DNA of 40,943 nucleotides from Winogradskyella sp. (GTDB lineage: Bacteria > Bacteroidota > Bacteroidia > Flavobacteriales > Flavobacteriaceae), in assembly GCF_013213975.1 (NCBI RefSeq), contig NZ_JABSST010000018.1, positions 1 to 40,943 on the forward strand. Direction: 5' to 3'. This document shows positions 8,335-16,110 of the stretch, in pieces. The notes below the pieces were generated by a model, which was given only the letters and a program-made list of their open reading frames with translations, did no database searches and was not told the DNA's origin. Each line of letters begins with the position of its first letter. The first letter of the stretch is position 1. The translations under genes and the position numbers were made by a program.

Positions 8335-9032
8335 TTACGTACATAATAGTAGATGACGAGCATATTGCTCACGACATTATTAAAAACTACTGCGATATGC
8401 TACCAAATTTAGAATTCAAAGCCGATTGTTATGATGCTTTAGAGGCTATTGATTATTTGAGTAAACATAAAGTGGATCTGATTTTTTTAGATTTAAACTT
8501 GCCCAAATTAAAAGGGTTTGAATTTTTGAAAACCTTATCATCACCTCCACAAGTTATTGTAACTACAGCATACAGTGAGTTTGCGATTGAAGGCTATGAA
8601 TTGAATGTGGTTGATTATTTATTAAAACCATTTAGTTTTGAACGTTTTTTGAGTGCTGTTAATAAAGTAACAACATTTAACACAAATACGGTAAAAAAGG
8701 AACATAAGATAAATTCAAAATCTAAAGAAAAACACATCTTCCTGAAGCAAAACAACAGTTATATTCAAGTCGATTTAGATAGTATTCTATTTATTGAGGC
8801 CTCCGGAAATTACACTAAAGTCTTTACCACTAACACTACAATAACGATCCGCGAAAAAATATCTGATACGATACAATTACTTTCAAATGAAGATTTTCTT
8901 CAAGTACATAAATCGTTTGCAATTGCAAAAAAGCACATCAGTAGCATAGAAGGAAATAGAATTTATATATCAGACCATATTGTGCCAATTGGAAAACTTT
9001 ACAAAGTAAATATCAAACAACTTATTAAATAG
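8331..9032 (+). CDS. LytTR-family response regulator
   Basis: The 233-residue protein has a CheY-like receiver (1 to about 115), with acidic residues at 8-9, phospho-acceptor Asp54 in IFLDLNLP, the Thr in VTTAYSEFA and Lys99 in LLKPF. A LytTR DNA-binding domain follows (about 133-233; FLKQNNSYIQVD, FIEASGNYTKVF, FLQVHKSFAI, VPIGKLYK). It is the partner of the kinase it overlaps. By the usual logic of such pairs it should control the divergent ABC exporter and perhaps its own operon. Its DNA site is not identified here. A strong terminator lies about 270 bases downstream, beyond repeat copy B. Confidence 0.94.
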   Translation: MITYIIVDDEHIAHDIIKNYCDMLPNLEFKADCYDALEAIDYLSKHKVDLIFLDLNLPKLKGFEFLKTLSSPPQVIVTTAYSEFAIEGYELNVVDYLLKPFSFERFLSAVNKVTTFNTNTVKKEHKINSKSKEKHIFLKQNNSYIQVDLDSILFIEASGNYTKVFTTNTTITIREKISDTIQLLSNEDFLQVHKSFAIAKKHISSIEGNRIYISDHIVPIGKLYKVNIKQLIK

Positions 9033-9063
9033 ACTTGTATTAATTCTAACTATTTCATCTCAC

Positions 9064-9262
9064 ATACCTTGTGCTTCCCACCCATGTGCTTGCTTCAGAC
9101 GTATTTAATAACTATGGGCTTATGAATCAAAATGGATATGGCCTAACTCTAATCTCACTCCTAGATTTTATTAACATTGTATAAAGACCTTTGTCAACAA
9201 TAAGATATAAAAAAGAAGTATTAAACTTTTGCTTTTGTACTAAAGTTGAAATCACATAACCC
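9064..9262 (+). repeat. dispersed intergenic repeat, copy B
   Basis: It is the counterpart of copy A, in the same orientation. It has a GTGCTTCCCACCCATGTGC block near 9071, then 9132-9245 aligned to 2966-3081, and then AAATCACATAACC, which matches copy C (CAAGTTACATAAC). The central hairpin is only partly kept: one pair has changed from G-C to T-A while two outer pairs are lost. Confidence 0.75.
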
Positions 9263-9297
9263 TGTATATTAAAATGAATTAGAACTAGTATGATGTT

Positions 9298-9330
9298 AAA
9301 GGCCAACTTGAAATAAAGTTGGCCTTTTTT
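9298..9330 (+). terminator. rho-independent terminator
   Basis: The stem AAAGGCCAACTT (9298-9309) pairs with AAGTTGGCCTTT (9316-9327) around a six-base loop, and a T-run follows. The orientation fits transcripts coming from the LytTR regulator gene. Confidence 0.8.
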
Positions 9331-9356
9331 ATATTACACGCAATAAAAACAGTGTT

Positions 9357-10013
9357 TTATATTTTTCTTACTAATAAAATTGCATTAGAGTTAAAACAAG
9401 AGCCCAGAAATGTCTCGCCTCCAAAATTAGAATCAAAACTCATGACGTAAGGTTGATAGCCTGCCTTTGATGATGTCCAATAAAACAATGTTTCGTCAAA
9501 ATTCCCAATATCTTGAAGGTGAAGATTATTAAAAATTGCTTCTATAGATTGGCGACTTGGTATAAACCAATCGTCATAGGCATTATAGTTTAAATCATAA
9601 GCAATCTTAAAGGCATAGTCGTCACTTCCATATTCTAAACCATTTGGCACATTACTATTATCGGCCAAATTTCCATTAACAATTTGCTCTGTATTGAATT
9701 CCCCATCGCCAAAAGCCTCACCATTGGTTAAATCAAAATGGTCACCCCAAGATTTAGTTCCGATTTGAGAATAATTAGTTGCAACCATTAAAGTACCATC
9801 GATCTCATCAACATGATAAATATAACCACCACCATATTCTAAACCATATAAAACCTCTGCACCTAAGGTATTTGTAATATCTAGAACTGGGACGCCATTT
9901 TCTAAATTTTCTATTATTGAAAGATTTTCGTTAAAAATTGTTGGATCTACGGTGTCGTCTTCTGAACAGTTGAAAACTAATAAGGCTAAAAGAACTAAAA
10001 GACATTTTTTCAT
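9357..10013 (-). CDS. secreted lipoprotein with a DUF1566-like domain
   Basis: The 218-residue protein starts with a lipoprotein signal (MKKCLLVLLALLVFNC, acylated Cys16, then SEDD), so it should be membrane-anchored. The body contains YGGGYIYHVDEIDGTLMVA, an ASN/GDGEFNT region and DDWFIPSRQSIEAIFNNL, ending in TLFYWTSSKAG and a C-terminal LLVRKI. The W.iPSr...yWtSs pattern is that of the DUF1566/Lcl-type fold of many Bacteroidota surface proteins, related to C-type-lectin-like folds. The function is unknown; binding a ligand at the cell surface is only a guess. It is transcribed alone, with 106 bases between its start and the stop of the DUF2452 gene upstream. Confidence 0.75.
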   Translation of the reverse strand: MKKCLLVLLALLVFNCSEDDTVDPTIFNENLSIIENLENGVPVLDITNTLGAEVLYGLEYGGGYIYHVDEIDGTLMVATNYSQIGTKSWGDHFDLTNGEAFGDGEFNTEQIVNGNLADNSNVPNGLEYGSDDYAFKIAYDLNYNAYDDWFIPSRQSIEAIFNNLHLQDIGNFDETLFYWTSSKAGYQPYVMSFDSNFGGETFLGSCFNSNAILLVRKI

Positions 10014-10119
10014 AATTAATTGAATTTAAAATTTTATTGTGTTTATGTATAAAACAACACAAGTTTTAAAACTCCTGAATAAATTTAATTAATTAGAAAG
10101 CGTTATTATTTACTGCAAC

Positions 10120-10569
10120 TTAAACTTTCACTAAATCCTTATTTGATTTTTCTTCTACAATTTCCCATAGATAATCTGAGGTTAAACGGAAACTTCCCAA
10201 GTGTTGAAAATCGCAGCTATCTGGCTCTATAATGGATAAAAAGGGTTGTTCCTTAGTATTATTGTACAAATGATACACCTCACCTATCAGTGGTTCAAAT
10301 GTAAATTTAGACGCTGTCACCAACTCGTTGTACTCCAAAATTTTAAGTAAGGCATCGTATTCTGCTTTTAAGGCCTCATACTTGGCTTTTAGATGCTTAT
10401 TAGCTTTATAAATTTGGGAATTTTTCCAGCTGCCATTATTGGGCAACTTTATTTGTGGTGCACCAACATTAGTTGCATACGGTCTAAAGGCCGCATCGTA
10501 GCGCTGCTTGTCCTCATCAAACACCACTAAATCAGGTCGTTTGACTTTTTGTTCTCCTTTTTTTTCCAT
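10120..10569 (-). CDS. DUF2452 family protein
   Basis: The 149-residue cytoplasmic protein matches DUF2452. A basic N-terminus leads into RPDLVVFDEDKQRYDAAFRPY, then a VGAPQI segment, a coiled helix (WKNSQIYKANKHLKAKYEAL), and the C-terminal half with FEPLIGEVYHLY, FLSIIEPDSC and a terminal YLWEIV. The family is common in flavobacteria and eukaryotic relatives exist; no function is established. The ATG at 10569 is preceded by a perfect TAnnTTTG element (10591-10584), leaving a very short leader. It is probably monocistronic. Confidence 0.8.
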   Translation of the reverse strand: MEKKGEQKVKRPDLVVFDEDKQRYDAAFRPYATNVGAPQIKLPNNGSWKNSQIYKANKHLKAKYEALKAEYDALLKILEYNELVTASKFTFEPLIGEVYHLYNNTKEQPFLSIIEPDSCDFQHLGSFRLTSDYLWEIVEEKSNKDLVKV

Positions 10570-10583
10570 AACATTTTGTATGA

Positions 10584-10591
10584 CAAAGATA
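10584..10591 (-). promoter_or_regulatory. -7 promoter element of the DUF2452 gene (TATCTTTG)
   Basis: The minus strand reads TATCTTTG, 14 bases before the start codon at 10569. A clear TTG or TTTG box at the right spacing is not seen, so the call rests on the -7 box and position. Confidence 0.4.
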
Positions 10592-10787
10592 CGGATTTCG
10601 CAGTTAAGCCGCTATTTAATTGCTTTTCTAATTCGGTAATCTACTTTTTGCAGATTTAGGGAGCTGACAAATAGCATAACCTTTTAAAGTACATTAGGTA
10701 AAATAACTTGGGAAGATTATTAGTCAATATCGTAGAGAGATCATATTAAATCTGCGTACCATTTTTCTTAAAATCTTATACTAAAAT

Positions 10788-12341
10788 TTATTCTTCGGGC
10801 GGATACCCATGAATTTCTTCGAACTTCTCATCGAAATTAGCTCGTAAGTAGGAGTTCAATTTCTTTTTGTAATCGTCTTTTAACCATTTTAAAAAATTCC
10901 CTGTACTCTTACTGATTAATTTGGCATAAATTTCTATCCGCTGACTAATATCATCTTTTAACAATTTAGCCAACCCAAGTGCATCATAGACATCCTCACT
11001 ATTTTCAATGCATATCTTAGCATGTTGCTCAATAGAACGTTCAAGAACAACTTTTGAGGATTCTCCTGCATCTACAGCATTTTTATACGTTTGCCTTATA
11101 TCAAAGTAGGTGTCTGCTGACTTTGAGAATTCATCTTTAATTTCATCAGCAAGTTCGTGCTTAAAATTGGCTTCAATAGATTCGTCACTCTTAATGCGGT
11201 CAGCAAACCAATTCGGTGATCTAAAAATCAATTGCCAGTCTAAATCGGCTCCCCAAGGCCCAAAACGGTATAAGTTATTCCCCAAATCAATAACCGTAAA
11301 TTTTGACTTATTGTTAAGAATACGAGACCCACGACCAATCATCTGGTAGTATAAGGTTAGTGATTTTGTTGCTCTGTTTAGAATAATCGTATCAATAGTT
11401 GGCTCATCAAAACCAGTGGTTAAAATACTTACTGAGGTTAAGATAGCATTGGGTGTTTCATGAAACCAATCTAATATCTGTTTACGCTGCTTTTTAGTGG
11501 CTGTGTTATCTAAATGCATAATTGGTAAACCTGCTTGTCTGAAAGCATAATAAACACTTATTGACGTGTTAATACCATTATTAAATATTAGGGTCTTTTT
11601 GTTTAATGCGTGCTTTTTATAAGCATCAACAGTCTTTTGAAGCATTGCTGGACTGGTGTATAAATCCTCAGATGATTTTACCGTATAATCACCATTAGAC
11701 CCAACTTCTAAGGACGTTAATCCCATATCATATGCATATGTTTCACAACGTGCTAAAAATTCGTTTTCAATAAGGTTTTCAATAGTTTCGCCAGTGATTA
11801 ATTCACTATAATTACCCTTCATAGGTAGCTCCTTATTAGAACTTAACGGTGTGGCAGTCACGCCCAGAATAAAAGATTTTTCAAAAAACTTAAATAGCTT
11901 GGTAAACGAATTGTAATGTGCTTCATCAATAATTACTAAACCAACATCTGAAATGTCTAGTTTATGATCATTAAGCCTGTTGTTTAAAGTTTCAACCATA
12001 GCTACAAAGCAAGAATAATCAGCCTGATCATCTAGATTAGCCTTACTATCTACCACTTTATTCGTTACGCCGAAACTAGTCAGCATTTCTGAGGTCTGTC
12101 TGCATAACTCGATACGATGCGTCATAACCAAGACCTTCTTATTATGGTTTTTAAGATATTGACGCACCATTTCAGAGAAAATTACGGTTTTACCACCACC
12201 TGTTGGTAATTGGTAGAGCAAATGGTAGTCTTCTGGTGCATTATCAAACTTTTCGAATATCTGATTTATAGCGCCTTGCTGATATTCGTATAATTCTTTA
12301 TCGGTCTTTTTATCTTGAATCACTGAATTGGGTTGAGACAT
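10788..12341 (-). CDS. superfamily 2 DEAD/DEAH-box helicase
   Basis: The 517-residue protein has a full SF2 core: a Q-like YEYQQGAI motif (18-25), motif I LPTGGGKT (Lys51), Ia THRIELCRQ (75-82), motif II DEAH (139-142), motif III VTATPLS, and in RecA domain 2 the segments LIFNNGI, TGFDEPTIDTIIL and motif VI QMIGRGSR. The last 150 residues are helical and charged, with no recognised accessory nuclease or methylase. It resembles the DEAD/DEAH helicases of the UvrB/RAD3-like ResIII group common in flavobacteria. DNA or RNA unwinding is the family role; the substrate is unknown. The genes around it are unrelated, so there is no support for a restriction or defence system. Confidence 0.88.
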   Translation of the reverse strand: MSQPNSVIQDKKTDKELYEYQQGAINQIFEKFDNAPEDYHLLYQLPTGGGKTVIFSEMVRQYLKNHNKKVLVMTHRIELCRQTSEMLTSFGVTNKVVDSKANLDDQADYSCFVAMVETLNNRLNDHKLDISDVGLVIIDEAHYNSFTKLFKFFEKSFILGVTATPLSSNKELPMKGNYSELITGETIENLIENEFLARCETYAYDMGLTSLEVGSNGDYTVKSSEDLYTSPAMLQKTVDAYKKHALNKKTLIFNNGINTSISVYYAFRQAGLPIMHLDNTATKKQRKQILDWFHETPNAILTSVSILTTGFDEPTIDTIILNRATKSLTLYYQMIGRGSRILNNKSKFTVIDLGNNLYRFGPWGADLDWQLIFRSPNWFADRIKSDESIEANFKHELADEIKDEFSKSADTYFDIRQTYKNAVDAGESSKVVLERSIEQHAKICIENSEDVYDALGLAKLLKDDISQRIEIYAKLISKSTGNFLKWLKDDYKKKLNSYLRANFDEKFEEIHGYPPEE

Positions 12342-12395
12342 ATATGTTGATTTGAAAGTTGTAAAATTAAGGCTTTTTACGCGATGATTACCTTA

Positions 12396-12427
12396 TTTGA
12401 GGTTAACAATATTTTATAGTAATTTAG
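12396..12427 (+). promoter_or_regulatory. probable promoter of the M23 peptidase gene
   Basis: TTTG (12396-12399), 20 bases of spacer, then TAATTTAG (12420-12427), which differs by one base from TAnnTTTG. The start codon is 34 bases further on. Confidence 0.45.
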
Positions 12428-12461
12428 CGTTTCTTAAAACGATTGATTTTTTTAAACATTA

Positions 12462-13394
12462 ATGAAGACCCCTTTATTTACTTTCGTTTTTTTATTGGCA
12501 GTGACAACAGTTTTTGCCCAGAATGACAGCCTATTACAATCTATAAAAATTAAAATTCCAACACCTGCAGGAAAAACACTACTGATGGAAGAAGTTGAAA
12601 TTCCAATGGTTAGTTCTGGAGATAAAGCAATTCAAAAGCAAGCGGATATTAAAAGCGAATTCTGGGAAACTACAGTATACAATCCTTATCGTTACACCCC
12701 TATAGACTTTCCATTTCAAATAACGTTTGATGATTCTACCTATGCTTCTCCAGTTAAGCATGAAAAAGTGATCACCTCACGGTATGGCTGGAGACGTGGT
12801 CGGCCCCATAAAGGTATTGATATCGACTTGGTAACAGGAGACTCTGTTGTAAGTATGTTTGATGGTATTGTGCGCTTTGCTAAATATAGTAGCGGCCATG
12901 GAAGAACCGTTGTAGTGCGCCATTACAATGGACTAGAAACCACATACGCGCACCTATCAAAAATTGCTGTTAAAGCCAATGACTCTGTTTCAAAGGGGCA
13001 GTTTATAGGAAAAGGGGGAAATACAGGAAAATCAACAGGAAGCCACTTGCATTTATCAACAACCTATAAAGGTGCGTTTATTCACCCCGAATACCTGTTT
13101 AATTTTGACGATTCTAATTCTATACGATCAAAAAACCTATGGGTTACCCGAAAATGGACGAGAGCAAGTTACCACAGCTCTAGACGCATGTCAAAATTAG
13201 CCTTGTATGAAACTAAAGAAGATGCTCTAGCAAGTTTAGAGAAACAGCGTAAAATATATGTTGTAAAAAAGGGTGATACATTATCTCGCATTTCGAGACG
13301 AAATAATACAAGTATCGCTTCAATTTGCCGGACCAATAAGATTAAAAAATCGTCCACACTTAGAATTGGTCAAAAGTTAATTCTTGAGCTATAA
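12462..13394 (+). CDS. M23 family metallopeptidase with C-terminal LysM
   Basis: The 310-residue exported protein has a cleavable signal peptide (1 to about 19, ending VFA|Q). The M23/LytM endopeptidase domain spans about 100-215, with zinc ligands His116 and Asp120 in RPHKGIDID, plus His164 (YAHLS) and His195/His197 in GSHLHL. A LysM domain is at the C-terminus (about 266-310; YVVKKGDTLSRIS, NKIKKSSTLRIGQKLIL), suited to binding peptidoglycan. It therefore most likely cleaves peptide cross-links in the cell wall in the periplasm, during growth or division. All metal ligands are present, so it looks catalytically active rather than an EnvC/NlpD-like activator. Its stop overlaps the end of the convergent GyrI-like pseudogene. 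Confidence 0.93.
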   Translation: MKTPLFTFVFLLAVTTVFAQNDSLLQSIKIKIPTPAGKTLLMEEVEIPMVSSGDKAIQKQADIKSEFWETTVYNPYRYTPIDFPFQITFDDSTYASPVKHEKVITSRYGWRRGRPHKGIDIDLVTGDSVVSMFDGIVRFAKYSSGHGRTVVVRHYNGLETTYAHLSKIAVKANDSVSKGQFIGKGGNTGKSTGSHLHLSTTYKGAFIHPEYLFNFDDSNSIRSKNLWVTRKWTRASYHSSRRMSKLALYETKEDALASLEKQRKIYVVKKGDTLSRISRRNNTSIASICRTNKIKKSSTLRIGQKLILEL

Positions 13395-13860
13395 TTTTTC
13401 TATAGGAACGTAGACATCCTCTTCTGAATCTTGACACCCATTATTGTACTTCTCACCCATCACTTGAAAATGTGGTCTATTAGCAATTTTATAACCAGAT
13501 GTTGGTAACCATTCTGTGATTATCTTTTGATAGGTTGCACCAGCATCCATACCTTTATGTAAGACAATGGCATATTGACCTTATGGAATTTTCATGAACC
13601 ACATCCCTTCTGGCAAAAAACTACTATTTGATGCTTCTACACAAGCCCAAAATTCAAAGTTGTCTGTACTATTTCCAAAATCAGAATAGTTTTGAAGTGC
13701 TATGAATTCTTGAGTTAAGCGATTTTTAATTTGTGTCTACCGAGGCATAAATTGCTTCCATAAAGCTACAATATTCTGATATTGAAGCTGTTGCATTTTG
13801 CTTTTCATGCCAACCACCAGCTTTTCTCGTAAATATCCTACACGCAGGTCCAAAACAGGA
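13389..13860 (-). pseudogene. GyrI-like small-molecule-binding (effector) domain protein, broken
   Basis: The minus strand reads one conserved frame from about 13860 to the TAG at 13391-13389. In order it gives YLREKLVVGMKSKM, NIVALWKQFMPR, stop, FEFWACVEAS, PEGMWFMKIP, stop, GQYAIVLHKGM, then a YKIANRPHFQVMGEKY segment and the end EDVYVPIEKL. This is the GyrI-like/AraC effector-binding (SOUL-like) fold, including the typical C-terminal PHFEvyg...vyiPI signature. Two in-frame stops (TAG at about 13739, TAA at about 13580) and the absence of a start codon make it a pseudogene. It is a short stand-alone effector domain without a helix-turn-helix. Its 3' end shares bases with the stop of the convergent M23 gene. 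Confidence 0.8.
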
Positions 13861-13909
13861 CTTAATTATGTATGGAAAATTAAATAATTATTTAAGTCAA
13901 AAATTATTT

Positions 13910-14284
13910 TTAGAGCATTTTCACCTTAACAGCATTCATGCCGCGTAGCCCTTTTTCTAATACAAAAGAAACTTTGTCATTCTCACAAACCTTATCTATC
14001 ATTCCGCTAATATGAAAGAAATGTTTTTCATTGGTTACAGTGTCGACAATAAATCCATAGCCTTTAGAACCGTCAAAATAAGAGACCTTTCCGTTTCTTA
14101 ATGGATCCGATTCAAGCTCGCTATCATCTTTCTTTGGTATGCTTATTTCAATGTTTTTGGCTTTAACCTTAACTTTCATAGAAGGATCAGGAGGAATATC
14201 TGTTAGGTTGCCATTATGATCTACATAAGCTAAGGGAATCCCAGCAGACCCGTTTTCTTCTCTAGCTAGTTTTCGTGCTTCCAT
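13910..14284 (-). CDS. cold-shock-domain protein, N-terminally shortened frame
   Basis: The C-terminal half (about 62-124) is a cold-shock domain: GKVSYFDGSKGYGFIVD contains the RNP1-like aromatic motif, HFFHISGM stands for RNP2 (FVHxS), and the end is KGLRGMNAVKVK. The N-terminal part is basic and includes YVDHNGNLTDIPPDPS, typical of the longer flavobacterial cold-shock proteins. These bind single-stranded RNA or DNA. Family members normally begin further upstream with MxKSQ...FxKxE followed by a Lys/Arg/Glu-rich helix. That whole sequence is present upstream (14365-14285) but broken by a TAG at codon 6. The frame given here starts at an internal Met and may or may not be translated. The gene is either a new pseudogene or survives by reinitiation. 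Confidence 0.7.
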   Translation of the reverse strand: MEARKLAREENGSAGIPLAYVDHNGNLTDIPPDPSMKVKVKAKNIEISIPKKDDSELESDPLRNGKVSYFDGSKGYGFIVDTVTNEKHFFHISGMIDKVCENDKVSFVLEKGLRGMNAVKVKML

Positions 14285-14365
14285 TTTTTTGCGTTTTTCT
14301 TCGCGCTTTTTTAATCGTTTTTTCTCTTTTTCTATTTTACTAAAAATCTATTGCGATCTACCCAT
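14285..14365 (-). other. original 5' end of the cold-shock gene, with nonsense codon
   Basis: From ATG 14365-14363 the frame reads MGRSQ, then TAG (14350-14348), then IFSKIEKEKKRLKKREEKRK and straight into the shorter downstream frame. The match to the family N-terminus on both sides of the TAG shows that the stop has replaced one sense codon (one base change from CAG or GAG). Confidence 0.75.
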
Positions 14366-14642
14366 TAAGGGTATTTAAGTTAAAAATATATGCCTAAGAA
14401 AATAGCAAAGCAAACACTTTCAAAAACTAAACAATACCGAATATTAAATCAGAAAAGAATGAAAGAAAAACCTAGTAAACTCGTTTGAAGTATTTTCTAT
14501 AACACGAAGTGAATACACGACTTTAAAACTTCTATTATTTCATCTTGAAAATAGTTTTACCAAAACTACCTATAACCGCACAATAAATTAATAATTCATC
14601 TTAATGTGCTTGCGAATCAATAAACTCACTTACTGTCTTAAA

Positions 14643-15923
14643 TTAAATATATTCTGATGCTATTTCTTCAACCTTCAAACCATCTTCTAATGCCATAATA
14701 ACTCCTTGAGCTGCCCGCTCACCCGAAGTCATAGCAGCATTTAGAGAACCATTAAGAAGATGATCACCCGCTAAAAATATTGTAGGCTTCAATTGAGTTT
14801 CAGTTGGTGAAATATCATTTTCTAAATGTTTTAAATTTGGTAGAGCTTGTCTTATGTGATAACACTTAATACATTTTTCTGCGCTTATATTACAGAAGCC
14901 TTTTAATTCATTTTGCACCCTATCAATCAATTCCGCTTCACTTAATTGATGCTTTTTAACAACAGTTACTGATAATAATTCCTGAGATCCTTTAGAAGAT
15001 GTTGCCATACTATTATGAAAAAAAATGTTATTAATTAATGCATCATCTTCTGCAACAAGTCCAATAATGGGCTCTTTTATACTGCGCTTTTCAACTTCAA
15101 AGTAGAGTGTGTAACACGATTTCCATGACGTTTTTTGAGCTTTCAAATTAGGAATTAAAACGCTAGCATCAGTTGCTATTATAGTAAAATGCGTGCCAAT
15201 TTTAGTGCCGTTACTCGTTAATATATGATCATCATTTACAACACCGACTTTATTATTAAAAATAAATTCTGTGTGATGGAGTTGCGCTTGTAATTGTTTT
15301 GGTATAGCCCCTATTCCATTCTTTGGTAAAACAGCATAGCCTTGACCAAACATTTTATAGACAAACTTAAACATTCTACTGCTTGTATTTAAACTAGGCT
15401 CCAAAAAAATACCCGTAAAAAAGGGCTTAAAAAAATTAGCTATTATCGCATCTGAAAACCCAAAATCTTTTAAATAATTTAAAGTACTGGTTCCTGAAGA
15501 TTGAAAGATAGCATCAATTGATTTCTTTTTTAATATTTTTTCAAGTTTTAATATTTTGATTTTGTCCGCTACAGAACCCACCGAGGATAATAATGTGGGT
15601 AATAATAAACCGAGATGTCTTGATGGATCACCGATACGTTGCGCCTTACCGTTATTGTAGATCACTGCTCCTGGTAAGAATCGTTGCAATTGCAAATTGC
15701 TATAATCTAAGTGCGCTTTTGCCATAGGATAGGCATCAAGTAACACCTGAAAGCCATGATCTAATTGATAGCCTTCAACTAGATCTGTTTTAACGCGGCC
15801 ACCAACACGATCAGTAGCTTCTATAATTGTTGGTCTATAACCGTTCTTTTCGAGTGTTTTTGCAGCAACTAATCCACTAATACCAGCCCCTATAATATGT
15901 ATTTTATAATCCTCTCTATTCAC
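14643..15923 (-). CDS. FAD-dependent amine-oxidase/desaturase-like oxidoreductase
   Basis: The 426-residue flavoprotein opens with the Rossmann dinucleotide motif IHIIGAGISGLVAAKTLE (GxGxxG at about 12-17), followed by the acidic strand end IIEATDRVGGRVKTD, the usual R-x-G-G-R amine-oxidase signature. Near the C-terminus, TIFLAGDHLLNGSLNAAMTSGERAA is the second FAD contact (GD...aa.aSG). The family covers amine oxidases, phytoene desaturase-like and protoporphyrinogen-oxidase-like enzymes; the substrate cannot be deduced. No carotenoid or haem genes are adjacent. It is cytoplasmic or membrane-peripheral. The start at 15923 places the Rossmann motif at the usual distance. It is monocistronic, with AT-rich flanks and no clear promoter. 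Confidence 0.88.
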   Translation of the reverse strand: MNREDYKIHIIGAGISGLVAAKTLEKNGYRPTIIEATDRVGGRVKTDLVEGYQLDHGFQVLLDAYPMAKAHLDYSNLQLQRFLPGAVIYNNGKAQRIGDPSRHLGLLLPTLLSSVGSVADKIKILKLEKILKKKSIDAIFQSSGTSTLNYLKDFGFSDAIIANFFKPFFTGIFLEPSLNTSSRMFKFVYKMFGQGYAVLPKNGIGAIPKQLQAQLHHTEFIFNNKVGVVNDDHILTSNGTKIGTHFTIIATDASVLIPNLKAQKTSWKSCYTLYFEVEKRSIKEPIIGLVAEDDALINNIFFHNSMATSSKGSQELLSVTVVKKHQLSEAELIDRVQNELKGFCNISAEKCIKCYHIRQALPNLKHLENDISPTETQLKPTIFLAGDHLLNGSLNAAMTSGERAAQGVIMALEDGLKVEEIASEYI

Positions 15924-16054
15924 AATTATAGCTTTTTTATTATTGATTAATTTGTGATCAACGATTAATGTTTAGCCTATTTGTTTAGGTTATTCTATAA
16001 TGTAAAATTACATCATATTCTTCAATTCATTTTCAGTGTAGAATTAAAAGATTT

Positions 16055-16088
16055 TAATAAAAAAGCCAATATCTATAGACATTGGCTT
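16055..16088 (-). terminator. rho-independent terminator after the DUF4251-like gene
   Basis: On the minus strand AAGCCAAT (16088-16081) pairs with ATTGGCTT (16070-16063), with the inner palindrome TCTATAGA, followed by a U-run. It lies 22 bases after the stop at 16111. Confidence 0.8.
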
Positions 16089-16110
16089 GTGATTATGTAT
16101 TGTACTTGTT

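Larger units (their letters stand above)
9033..9356. other. intergenic region with repeat copy B and a terminator
   Basis: I see no coding frame in these 324 bases. Repeat copy B (about 9064-9262) is followed by the hairpin terminator at 9298-9330. If transcription of the kinase/regulator operon runs to that terminator, the repeat is transcribed as part of a long 3' untranslated region. Confidence 0.55.

Noticed and set aside
10788-12341. SF2 helicase as part of a defence or restriction island
   Set aside because: Its neighbours are a DUF2452 gene and an M23 peptidase; no nuclease, methylase or specificity subunit is nearby.
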